64,000 nucleotides of DNA from contig NZ_CP115149.1 in NCBI RefSeq assembly GCF_027594505.1, positions 1,086,812-1,150,811 of the forward strand, read 5' to 3'. Below, piece after piece: positions 50,632-57,734 of the stretch (its first letter is position 1; every line of letters starts with the position of its first letter). Both the position numbers and the translations under genes were made by a program. This DNA comes from Tepidiforma flava. Its GTDB lineage: Bacteria; Chloroflexota; Dehalococcoidia; Tepidiformales; Tepidiformaceae. The notes under the pieces were generated by a model. The model had not been told where the DNA came from. It did not search any database and saw only the letters and a list, made by a program, of their open reading frames with translations.

Positions 50632-50708
50632 TTCCCTTTTTCTTCCCTCTCTCCCTCTCTCCCCTTCTCCCTCTCTCCCCTCCTCCCTCCTCCCTCCCGC
50701 CCCTCCCG
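50632..50708. repeat. polypyrimidine tract (CT heptad/octad units)
   Basis: About 77 bases of pure pyrimidine made of CTCTCCC, CCTTCTC and CCTCCT units on the plus strand, ending just before the -10 box of the VOC gene. Similar tracts occur at 15480-15545 and 47649-47717. Such mirror-repeat tracts may form triplex DNA. Confidence 0.9.
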
Positions 50709-50709
50709 G

Positions 50710-50715
50710 TATGAT
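50710..50715 (+). promoter_or_regulatory. -10 box TATGAT of VOC gene
   Basis: TATGAT directly after the pyrimidine tract. A leader of about 27 bases with GGAG 6 bases before the TTG at 50749 would follow. Confidence 0.45.
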
Positions 50716-50748
50716 GAGGCCCCACCACCTTCCATCCCGGAGCGCCAT

Positions 50749-51600
50749 TTGCTGCCCATCACCCGCGTCGACCACATCTCCATGGCCGCGTCCGACTGGC
50801 GGGCCCAGTCGGCGAAGCTCGAGCGGCTGCTCGGCTTCAAATTCCTGCATCACTGGGAGGCCGGCCCGAACCAGGACTTCGACGGCTGCGTCTCGCAGGT
50901 GCGGGGCACCGGCATCGAGTTCGAAGTCATCTCGCCGGCCCGGCCGGATTCGTTCGTGCAGAAGTTCCTCGACCAGAACGGGCCGGGGCTCCACCACATC
51001 ACGGTCGAAGTGAAAGACATCCACGCGGCGGCGAAGGAGCTGGAGCGGCTCGGCATCACCCCCTTCGGCGGCATCCAGGACGACGGCGCCTGGTACGTCA
51101 CCTACATCCACCCGAAGGACAGCGGCGGCATCCTCTGGCAGCTGTTCGTCGCCCACCGGCCGCCGCCGGAGGCCGACCGGAACGCGGGCGGCGGAATCGT
51201 CGACCTGCAGCGGGTCGACCACGTCTCGATGGCCGTGCCGGACCTGGCGAAGCAGGTGGCCTGGCAGGAGCGGGTCTTCGGCATGCAGCTGCTCTCAGAG
51301 TGGGAGGACGAGCACCTCGGCTACCGGGGCGCGGTCATGTCCATCCCGGGGAGTAAGCTGCAGTTCGAGATGATCGCGCCGACGCGGGAGGACAGCTTCG
51401 TGCAGAAGTTCATCGCGACGCGTCGGCCGGGGATGCACCACATCTGCTGCGAGGTCGCCTCGGTGGACCGCGCGGCCGAGGCGCTGCGGGCAGAGGGGAT
51501 CGAGCCGTGGGGCGGCATCATCGAGAACGACTGGAAGCGGCACACGTTCATCCACCCGCGGGATTCGGGCGGGGTGCTCTTCCAGCTGTTCGAGGAGTAG
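50749..51600 (+). CDS. tandem VOC (glyoxalase/dioxygenase-fold) protein
   Basis: A 283-residue protein made of two VOC modules, each about 130 residues, joined by a short linker. Each opens with a metal His (RVDHISMAA and RVDHVSMAV) and has a central His pair (LHHITVEV and MHHICCEV). The position that is Glu in methylmalonyl-CoA epimerases is Gln in both modules (GILWQLF and GVLFQLF), so the metal site may be altered. Both modules contain DSFVQKF. Pathway unknown, though relation to the acyl-CoA enzymes in the window is possible. TTG start with GGAG 6 bases before. Confidence 0.75.
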   Translation: MLPITRVDHISMAASDWRAQSAKLERLLGFKFLHHWEAGPNQDFDGCVSQVRGTGIEFEVISPARPDSFVQKFLDQNGPGLHHITVEVKDIHAAAKELERLGITPFGGIQDDGAWYVTYIHPKDSGGILWQLFVAHRPPPEADRNAGGGIVDLQRVDHVSMAVPDLAKQVAWQERVFGMQLLSEWEDEHLGYRGAVMSIPGSKLQFEMIAPTREDSFVQKFIATRRPGMHHICCEVASVDRAAEALRAEGIEPWGGIIENDWKRHTFIHPRDSGGVLFQLFEE

Positions 51601-51614
51601 GGGCGGGCGACGCC

Positions 51615-52664
51615 CTACTCCGACCGCGGGAAGGGCACGGCCGGCACCGCCACGGTGACGCCGACGACGTCGCCGGGGTCGGCGAGCTCGCTCGAGGCGG
51701 CGGTCATCCGCAGGAGCTGGCCGCCCACCGCGAGGTCGAGCCGCGTGACGGCGCCTTCGAACCGCCGCGCGCAGACCTGCGCCGGGGTGCCGCCGTGCCG
51801 CAGCCGGAGCCACTCCGGCCGGATGAGCAGGTCACACGGGCCGCGGAACGGGCGCGCCAGCGGCAGCTGCCCCAGCGGACTTTCGGCCGCCGCGCCGAAC
51901 GCCTCGCCGGGCACGAACTGGACGTCGCCGCCGTAGGAGGCGGCCGTGCGCGTCGCCGGTTCGAAGTAGAGCGCCCGGGGCGTGGCCACTTCGATGATTT
52001 CGCCGCCGTCCATCACCGCCACCCGGTCGGCGATCGCCATCGCGTCGGCGCGGTCGTGGGTCACGAGCAGGGCGGTCATCCCCTCGGCACGGAGGATGGC
52101 GGCGACTTCGTCGCGCATCTGCACGCGGAGGCCGGCGTCGAGGTTCGAAAACGGCTCATCGAGGAGGAGGACGCGCGGCCGCGGGGCGAGCGAGCGGAGG
52201 AGGGCGACCCGTTGCTGCTGCCCGCCGGAGAGCTGGTGGGGGTAGCGGCCTTCGAGCCCTTCGAGGTGGGCCATGCGGAGGAGCGACTCCACCCGGCCGC
52301 GCTCGCCGCGGGAGAGCCCGTAGCCGATGTTGCCGGCGACCGTCTGGTTCGGGAAGAGGGCGTACTCCTGGAAGACGAGGCCGACGGAGCGGCGGTGCGC
52401 CGGCACGTGGTGCAGCGGACTTTCGATCAGCTCGCCGGCGAGGCGGATTTCGCCGCCGGTCACCCGTTCGAAGCCGGCGACGGCGCGCAACAGCGTCGTC
52501 TTGCCGCTGCCGCTGCGGCCGAGGAGGGCGACGAGTTCGCCCGGCGCGAGGACGAGCGTCGCCCCGCGGACGGCGCGGAAGCGGCCGTAGTGGACGTCGA
52601 CGGCGTCGATGCGGAGGGCCTCCGCGGCCGGGCGGGGGGCAGGTTCAGGATTCGAGGGTCGCAG
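51615..52664 (-). CDS. fbpC: Fe3+ ABC importer ATP-binding protein (FbpC type)
   Basis: A protein of about 349 residues. Walker A is GRSGSGKTT, Q-loop VFQEYALFP, signature LSGGQQQRV, Walker B VLLLDEPFSNLD and H-loop VTHD. The C-terminal 110 residues form a TOBE/MOI regulatory domain (IRPEWLRL). No ATG, GTG or TTG lies in frame between the core and the permease gene; a CTG at 52664 has GGAGAGG 5 bases upstream and overlaps the permease stop by 20 bases. The start is therefore uncertain. It powers the iron importer with the next two genes. Confidence 0.83.
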   Translation of the reverse strand: MRPSNPEPAPRPAAEALRIDAVDVHYGRFRAVRGATLVLAPGELVALLGRSGSGKTTLLRAVAGFERVTGGEIRLAGELIESPLHHVPAHRRSVGLVFQEYALFPNQTVAGNIGYGLSRGERGRVESLLRMAHLEGLEGRYPHQLSGGQQQRVALLRSLAPRPRVLLLDEPFSNLDAGLRVQMRDEVAAILRAEGMTALLVTHDRADAMAIADRVAVMDGGEIIEVATPRALYFEPATRTAASYGGDVQFVPGEAFGAAAESPLGQLPLARPFRGPCDLLIRPEWLRLRHGGTPAQVCARRFEGAVTRLDLAVGGQLLRMTAASSELADPGDVVGVTVAVPAVPFPRSE

Positions 52665-54240
52665 GGTCGCCTCTCCAGGCCAGCACCACGAGGGGGATGA
52701 GCGCGAGCCCGACGAGGACGAGCGCGGGCAGCGCTGCACCAGCATACAGGGCATCGGAGGTTCGGCCCCAGACGAGCCCGGGCAGCGTCTCGAAGCCGGG
52801 CGGCGAAAGCAGGAGCGTGGCCGGCAGCTCTTTGATGACGGTGAGGAAGACGAGCGCCGCGGCGGCGGCCATCCCCGGGCGCGCCAGCGGGATGGTGACC
52901 GTGGCCAGCACGCGGAGCGGCGGCCGGCCGAGCGAGGTGCCCGCCTCCTCCAGCCGCGGCGGCAGGCGGAGGAGGTTCGCCCGGAGCGCCGAGAGCGCAT
53001 TCGGCACGAACAGGACGAGGTAGGCGAACAGCAGCATCCACACCGTCTGGTAGAGCGGCTGGGCGTAGCGGATGCCGAAGAAGACGAGCGACAGCGCGAC
53101 GACGAGCCCGGGGAGGGCGTGCGTGAGGTAGGCGGTTTGCTCGAGGGCCGCCGCGCCGGGGCCGCCGTAGCGCGCGGCGAGGATGGCGAGCGGCAGCGCC
53201 AGCACCACCGTCAGCCCGGCCGCCGCGAGGGCGAGCAGCAGCGAGTGGCGGGCCGCCTCGCCGATAGCGGGGAAGTGGGCGCCGACCTGCAGGCCGCGCA
53301 CCAGCCAGTAGCCGAGCACCCCGAGCGGGAGCGCCAGCGAGGCGAGCACCACGAGCCCGAGGAAGGCGAACGCCGGCCACTGCCAGCGGCCGAGCGGCAC
53401 CGGGCGGGGCGGCGCCGAGCGGCGGGACACGCGGCCGCCGGCCCGCCGCCGGACCGCAATCTCGGCAGCGAGGATGACGGCGGCCACCGCGACGAGCACG
53501 CACGCGAGGATCGCCGCCCGCGTCCGGTCGAAGCTGGACTGGTATTCGATGAAGATGTCGCGCGTGAAGGTGGAGTAATTGAGCGTGGAAACGCCGCCGA
53601 AGTCGCTGAGGACGTAGAGGACGACGAGGAGGAGGCCGGCGGCGATCGCGGGGACGAGCCCCGGCAGCACGACCCGGAAGAAGGTGGGCCACGGCGCGAC
53701 CCCGAGCGAGCGCGAGGCTTCCTCCTCGGCGGAGCTGGCGGCCGCGAGCGCGCCACGGAGCACGAGGTAGACGTAGGGGAAGCTGGTCGCCGTGAGCGTG
53801 AAGGCCGCGCCCCAGAGGCCGTAAATCTCCGGCAGCCGCTCGACCCCGAACGGCTCCAGCCAGCCCTGCAGCATCCCCTTCGGCCCGAGGAACTCGACCA
53901 CGGTCATGCCCATCACGTAGGAGGGGATGGCGAGCGGGGCGGCCATCAGCACCGACCAGGCGCGCCGCCCGGGCAGGTCCGTCCGCGTCGTCAGCCAGGC
54001 TGCCGGCAGCGCGACCAGGATGCAGGCGGCGGCGACGACGAGGGAGAGCTGGAGCGAGCGCGCGAGCAGCGGCCAGGCGGCGTCGCGCAGCACCGCCTCC
54101 CACGGCGCCCAGCCCCGCTCGGTGCTCCGGCGGAGGAGGTACCACGCCGGCACGAGCGTCGCGAGCACGACGGCGAGCCCCGGCGGCCAGAGGGCCAGCG
54201 GGGCTCGCTGCGCGCTGCGGCGGCCGGGCAGGAAGGCCAC
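52645..54240 (-). CDS. fbpB: Fe3+ ABC importer permease (FbpB type, fused two-domain)
   Basis: A 531-residue permease made of two homologous six-helix halves, as in FbpB/SfuB. The cytoplasmic coupling segments are EEEASRSLGVAPWPTFFRVVLPGL (about 175-198) and RLEEAGTSLGRPPLRVLATVTIPLARPG (about 430-457), both EAA loops with the G at the standard place. It begins 13 bases after the substrate-binding gene. The stop overlaps the ATPase start as described. Its job is to move Fe3+ across the membrane. Confidence 0.88.
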   Translation of the reverse strand: MAFLPGRRSAQRAPLALWPPGLAVVLATLVPAWYLLRRSTERGWAPWEAVLRDAAWPLLARSLQLSLVVAAACILVALPAAWLTTRTDLPGRRAWSVLMAAPLAIPSYVMGMTVVEFLGPKGMLQGWLEPFGVERLPEIYGLWGAAFTLTATSFPYVYLVLRGALAAASSAEEEASRSLGVAPWPTFFRVVLPGLVPAIAAGLLLVVLYVLSDFGGVSTLNYSTFTRDIFIEYQSSFDRTRAAILACVLVAVAAVILAAEIAVRRRAGGRVSRRSAPPRPVPLGRWQWPAFAFLGLVVLASLALPLGVLGYWLVRGLQVGAHFPAIGEAARHSLLLALAAAGLTVVLALPLAILAARYGGPGAAALEQTAYLTHALPGLVVALSLVFFGIRYAQPLYQTVWMLLFAYLVLFVPNALSALRANLLRLPPRLEEAGTSLGRPPLRVLATVTIPLARPGMAAAAALVFLTVIKELPATLLLSPPGFETLPGLVWGRTSDALYAGAALPALVLVGLALIPLVVLAWRGDPATLES

Positions 54241-54253
54241 CGCGGCGCCCCGG

Positions 54254-55348
54254 CTACTGGAGCGCGCCGACCTTGCGGAGCATCGCCAGCGTGCCCTGCA
54301 GGTCGTCGAGGTCGCTCAGGTCGATGGCCGGCGGCTTCAGCGAATCGAGCGCGGGCAGGCGCGGGTCGGCCGCCATCCCGGTCACGAGCGGGTACTCGTA
54401 GGTCTGCTTCACGAAGTACTCCTGCGCGGCTTCCGAGAGCAGGTAATCGATGAACGCCTGCGCCGCCGGCTTGTTCTTCGAGGTCTTCAGGAGGCCGACG
54501 CCGGCGACGTTGATGAGCGTGCCCGGGTCGCCGGCTGCGGTGTAATGGTTGCGCGCGGCGAACCCTTCGCCCTGGTCCTTGATGAAGCTCCAGAGGTAGT
54601 AGTGGTTGACGAGGCCGAGCTTCACTTCGCCGGCGGCCACGGCGCTGACGATCGCGCGGTTGTCCTTATAGACCTTCACGTCGTTCGCGATCATGTCGCG
54701 CAGCCACTTCTCGGCCGCGGCGTCGCCCTCGAGCTTCCGGAGCGCGGTGACGAACGACTGGAACGAGCCGTTGGTGGGCGCCCAGCCGACCTGCCCCTTC
54801 CACTTCGGGTCCGTGAGCTGCTTCACGGAGGTCGGGAGCTCGGCGGGGTTGAGGGAGGTGTTGTAGACGATGACGCGGGCGCGGCCGGAGACGCCGACCC
54901 ACGTCCCGTCCTTGGCCTTGTAGGTGGCGGGAACCTTCGCGAGGGTCGCCTCGGGGAGCTTCTCGAAGAGGCCGGCCTTCGCGATCGCGCCGAGGGCGCC
55001 GGCATCCTGCGGGAAGAAGATATCGGCGGGCGACGCGGAGCCTTCTTCGGCGAGGAGCGTAGCGAGCTGGGCCGAATCGCCGTACTTCACGTTGACGGTG
55101 ATGCCGGTGTCCTTCGTGAACTGTTCGAAGAGCGGCTTCACGAGCGCTTCGCCGCGGCCGGAGTAGACGGTGATGGAGCCGGAGGGCTTCGGCGTGGGCG
55201 TCGGGCTGGCGGCGGCGGTGGCCGGCGCGGTGCCGGCGGCGGTGGCCGCCGGGGTGGGCTCGTCATCGTCGTCGCCGCCGCAGGCTGCGGCCGCGAGGGG
55301 GATGGCGGCGGCGAGGGCGAGGAGCAAGAGGGTGCGCAGGGGTTTCAT
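54254..55348 (-). CDS. fbpA: Fe3+ ABC importer substrate-binding lipoprotein (FbpA type)
   Basis: A 364-residue periplasmic-type binding protein. Signal peptide ends LAAAACGGDDDDEP with a Cys lipidation site and a Thr/Pro-rich linker. The mature part begins SITVYSGRGEALVKPLFEQF, typical for ferric-binding proteins, with the iron ligands expected in the NHYYLWS segment (two Tyr) and near GVSGRARVIVYNTS. First gene of the iron operon; its promoter carries a DtxR-like palindrome. The leader is about 40 bases and has no strong SD. Confidence 0.9.
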   Translation of the reverse strand: MKPLRTLLLLALAAAIPLAAAACGGDDDDEPTPAATAAGTAPATAAASPTPTPKPSGSITVYSGRGEALVKPLFEQFTKDTGITVNVKYGDSAQLATLLAEEGSASPADIFFPQDAGALGAIAKAGLFEKLPEATLAKVPATYKAKDGTWVGVSGRARVIVYNTSLNPAELPTSVKQLTDPKWKGQVGWAPTNGSFQSFVTALRKLEGDAAAEKWLRDMIANDVKVYKDNRAIVSAVAAGEVKLGLVNHYYLWSFIKDQGEGFAARNHYTAAGDPGTLINVAGVGLLKTSKNKPAAQAFIDYLLSEAAQEYFVKQTYEYPLVTGMAADPRLPALDSLKPPAIDLSDLDDLQGTLAMLRKVGALQ

Positions 55349-55390
55349 GGGGCTGAGCGTTGCCTCGCAGGGAGAGATGTCACACCGGGG

Positions 55391-55419
55391 AGATTAGGGA
55401 TACCTAATTCCTGTGTCAA
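55391..55419 (-). promoter_or_regulatory. iron importer promoter with DtxR-like operator
   Basis: On the minus strand TTGACA (55414-55419) is followed by 17 bases and TAATCT (55391-55396), one of the best sigma-70 promoters in the window. The palindrome ATTAGG-GATA-CCTAAT (55393-55408) spans the spacer and -10. TTAGG...CCTAA is the half-site arrangement of DtxR/IdeR/MntR-family repressors. Iron-dependent repression of the importer is expected. Confidence 0.7.
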
Positions 55420-55515
55420 ATCGAGCCTCTATCGAGAGATTTGGACGTCCCGGCGAAAATTGCGAAGGCGCCTACGCGCTTCGGCCCCGGTCTCGCCAGC
55501 GGGGGAGGGCGAACC

Positions 55516-55521
55516 TATAAT
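55516..55521 (+). promoter_or_regulatory. -10 box TATAAT of dnaN
   Basis: Perfect TATAAT, 38 bases before the dnaN ATG at 55560. The leader includes GGCGGGTG, a weak SD, shortly before the start. Confidence 0.5.
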
Positions 55522-55559
55522 CACCGCGGATCCGCGCATCGGATCAGGCGGGTGAACAC

Positions 55560-56708
55560 ATGAAAGTCCAGGTGCTCCAGGAAAACCTCCAGCGCGGCCT
55601 CGCCATCGTCGGCCGGGCCGTGGCCACGCGCGCCACCATCCCCATCATCTCCAACGTGCTGCTGCAGACGGAGGAGGGGAAGCTCCGGCTCGCCGCGACG
55701 GACCTCGACATCTCGATCGTCGCGTGGGTCGGCGCGAAGGTGGATGAGCCGGGCGCGACGACGGTGCCGGCCCGCCTGATCAACGACTTCGTGGCGAACC
55801 TGCCGGCGGCCACCGTCTCGCTCGAAGCGCCGGCGAGCGGCCGCCAGCTCCGCATCGAATGCGCCCGCAACGATTCGACCATCAACGCGATGGACCCGGC
55901 CGATTTCCCCCGCATCGCCGAGATCCGCGACGGCGTGGCGGTGAAGTTCGACCCGAAGGCGCTGAAGCGGGCGATCGAGCGCGTGGAGTTCGCCGCCGCC
56001 ACGGACGATTCGCGTCCGGTGCTCACCGGCGTCCACCTGAAGAGCGACGGTCCGCGGCTCACGCTCGCCGCGGCGGACGGCTTCCGGCTCGCCGTCGCCG
56101 ATATCCAGCTCGAAGAATCGCCCGCGGAGGCGATCGAAGTCATCGTGCCGGCGCGGGCGCTGCGCGAGCTTTCCCGCCTCATCGGCGATTCGAACCTGCC
56201 CGTCGAGATGCGGATCAACCCGCAGCGCTCGCAGGTGCTGTTCGAATGGGACGAGGTGCAGATGGTCGCCCAGCTCATCCAGGGCACCTTCCCCAACTAC
56301 AACCAGCTCATCCCCGCCCAGTTCAACACCCGGATGATCGTCGACGTGGACGAGTTCAAGCGGGAGGCGCGCATCGCGGCGATCTTCGCGCGCGATGGGA
56401 GCGGCATCATCCGGCTGATCATGACGCCGGGCGAAGGCGGCATGCCGGGCCAGCTGACGATCAGCGCGCGGGCGGACGAAGTCGGTGGCAACGAAGGGAA
56501 GCTCGATGCGCTCGTGGAGGGCGACGCGTCGCGGATCGCCTTCAACAGCCGCTACCTGCAGGACGTGCTGAACGTGCTGGGAAGCGGCCGGGTAGCGCTG
56601 GAGATGACGAGCCCCTCAGCGCAGGGCGTCTTCCGCCCCGTGGACGAGAACGGCGTGCCCGAGCCGGGCTACGTCCACGTCGTGATGCCGATGTTCGTGC
56701 AGTGGTAG
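55560..56708 (+). CDS. dnaN: DNA polymerase III subunit beta (sliding clamp)
   Basis: A 382-residue clamp, normal size, with three repeated domains. The start MKVQVLQENLQRGLAIVGRAVATRATIPIISNVLLQ and the end VMPMFVQW (canonical VMPMR-L variant) are standard. It encircles DNA and tethers the polymerase. dnaA, recF and gyrB are not adjacent, so its position here gives no sign of the origin. A stable GC hairpin follows the stop. Confidence 0.95.
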   Translation: MKVQVLQENLQRGLAIVGRAVATRATIPIISNVLLQTEEGKLRLAATDLDISIVAWVGAKVDEPGATTVPARLINDFVANLPAATVSLEAPASGRQLRIECARNDSTINAMDPADFPRIAEIRDGVAVKFDPKALKRAIERVEFAAATDDSRPVLTGVHLKSDGPRLTLAAADGFRLAVADIQLEESPAEAIEVIVPARALRELSRLIGDSNLPVEMRINPQRSQVLFEWDEVQMVAQLIQGTFPNYNQLIPAQFNTRMIVDVDEFKREARIAAIFARDGSGIIRLIMTPGEGGMPGQLTISARADEVGGNEGKLDALVEGDASRIAFNSRYLQDVLNVLGSGRVALEMTSPSAQGVFRPVDENGVPEPGYVHVVMPMFVQW

Positions 56709-56711
56709 CGG

Positions 56712-56737
56712 GCTGAGGGGGTTTGGGGGCCCTCAGC
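56712..56737 (+). terminator. hairpin after dnaN
   Basis: GCTGAGGG and CCCTCAGC form a perfect 8-base stem around a G-rich loop, 3 bases after the dnaN stop. No T-run follows. It lies between the convergent dnaN and the gene at 56761-57546. Confidence 0.5.
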
Positions 56738-56760
56738 GCTCAGGGGCCGGGAACCGGGGC

Positions 56761-57546
56761 TCACTTCACCGCCTCCGCAGCCACGGCGAGCAGGTCATCG
56801 ACGTGGATATCGACGCCCCGCACCACGACTTGCAGGTTCCGCCGCTCATCCCACACGACGACGGCGCTCTCGCCGAATTCATCGCGCAGGACGGCGCGGC
56901 CGAGCGCGGCAGGCAGCCCGTTCACGCTCGCAGCCTCCCAGCGCTCCGATGCGATCTGCGAGGCGAACCCCGGCGAAGTCGCCAGGTCCTTGTAGATGAC
57001 CACCTGCCCGCCGTGCTGAACCTCGAACCAGCTCTTCCCCGAGGCGACCTCCGCCGCCGCGGTCGGCGAAGCGGGGAATGCGACGGTAACCTCCGAGTGG
57101 ACGATGGTGTCGCCGCATCGCACGGCCCGCGCGCCGGTCGCCGCGCCGCCGGCGGGGAACTGTTTCGGGAGGGCGAGCGGCGTTCCCTCCGCTTCGCTGG
57201 CATCGACCCACCGCGCCTGGCCCGCGACGCACCACCCGGATTCGTGCTTCGCCGAAGGACCGACAGCGATGCCGTTGACCACCTGGTCGTAGCGGGGCAG
57301 CGCCTTATCAGCTTCGAGGTAGGGGAGCCCCCAGCCGGGCTTGCTCGTGTCGATCGCATCGTTCGGGCCCGGCGTGGCGAGCGGCGTCACCATCCCCGGG
57401 GCGGATGGCGGCCCCCCGGGCGATGCGACGGCGGGGCCGCCGGGCCCGGAGCAGGTGCGCCCCAGCGCAAAGCTGACCGCCCCGACGGCCGCCGCGAGCG
57501 CGACCGCGAAAACGGCATTCCGGATTCGGACTGGAGTTCGCAGCAT
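56761..57546 (-). CDS. membrane-anchored hypothetical protein
   Basis: A 261-residue protein with one N-terminal membrane helix (NAVFAVALAAAVGAVSFALG), then a Pro/Gly/Ala-rich linker (about 33-68) and an extracytoplasmic domain with the segment GKSWFEVQHGGQVVIYKDLA. I do not recognise the domain. Two Cys (in ESGWCVAGQ and RAVRCGDT) may form a disulfide. GGAGG is 8 bases before the ATG. Its upstream region is unusually AT-rich and holds a clear promoter, unlike most leaderless genes here. Confidence 0.65.
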   Translation of the reverse strand: MLRTPVRIRNAVFAVALAAAVGAVSFALGRTCSGPGGPAVASPGGPPSAPGMVTPLATPGPNDAIDTSKPGWGLPYLEADKALPRYDQVVNGIAVGPSAKHESGWCVAGQARWVDASEAEGTPLALPKQFPAGGAATGARAVRCGDTIVHSEVTVAFPASPTAAAEVASGKSWFEVQHGGQVVIYKDLATSPGFASQIASERWEAASVNGLPAALGRAVLRDEFGESAVVVWDERRNLQVVVRGVDIHVDDLLAVAAEAVK

Positions 57547-57587
57547 ATCCCGCCTCCTGAGTGTTTTCGCTGCGAATGGGCTGACAG

Positions 57588-57616
57588 TTTACACGCACAA
57601 ACACACACACAGTCAA
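57588..57616 (-). promoter_or_regulatory. promoter TTGACT-N17-TGTAAA with CA-repeat spacer
   Basis: TTGACT (57611-57616, minus strand) and TGTAAA (57588-57593) are separated by 17 bases made largely of a GT/CA dinucleotide run. A short palindrome TTCGC-T-GCGAA lies downstream (57566-57576), within the leader of the gene ending at 56761. It may be an operator. Confidence 0.45.
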
Positions 57617-57719
57617 TACCGGTTTAACAAATCATTCTGCGGGCGGCCGCACCCGCGCGGTTCGAGGGCAACGCCGGCGGCAGCCGGCCGCTCCGTTGCC
57701 GCCGGGCGGCTCCCGGGCG

Positions 57720-57725
57720 TAGCAT
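57720..57725 (+). promoter_or_regulatory. -10 box TAGCAT of leaderless H+-ATPase gene
   Basis: TAGCAT then 9 bases and the GTG at 57735. No SD is visible. Confidence 0.45.
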
Positions 57726-57734
57726 CGCCGCGGG

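Noticed and set aside
55401..56760. Replication origin next to dnaN
   Set aside because: No DnaA boxes, no AT-rich unwinding zone and no dnaA, recF or gyrB neighbours.
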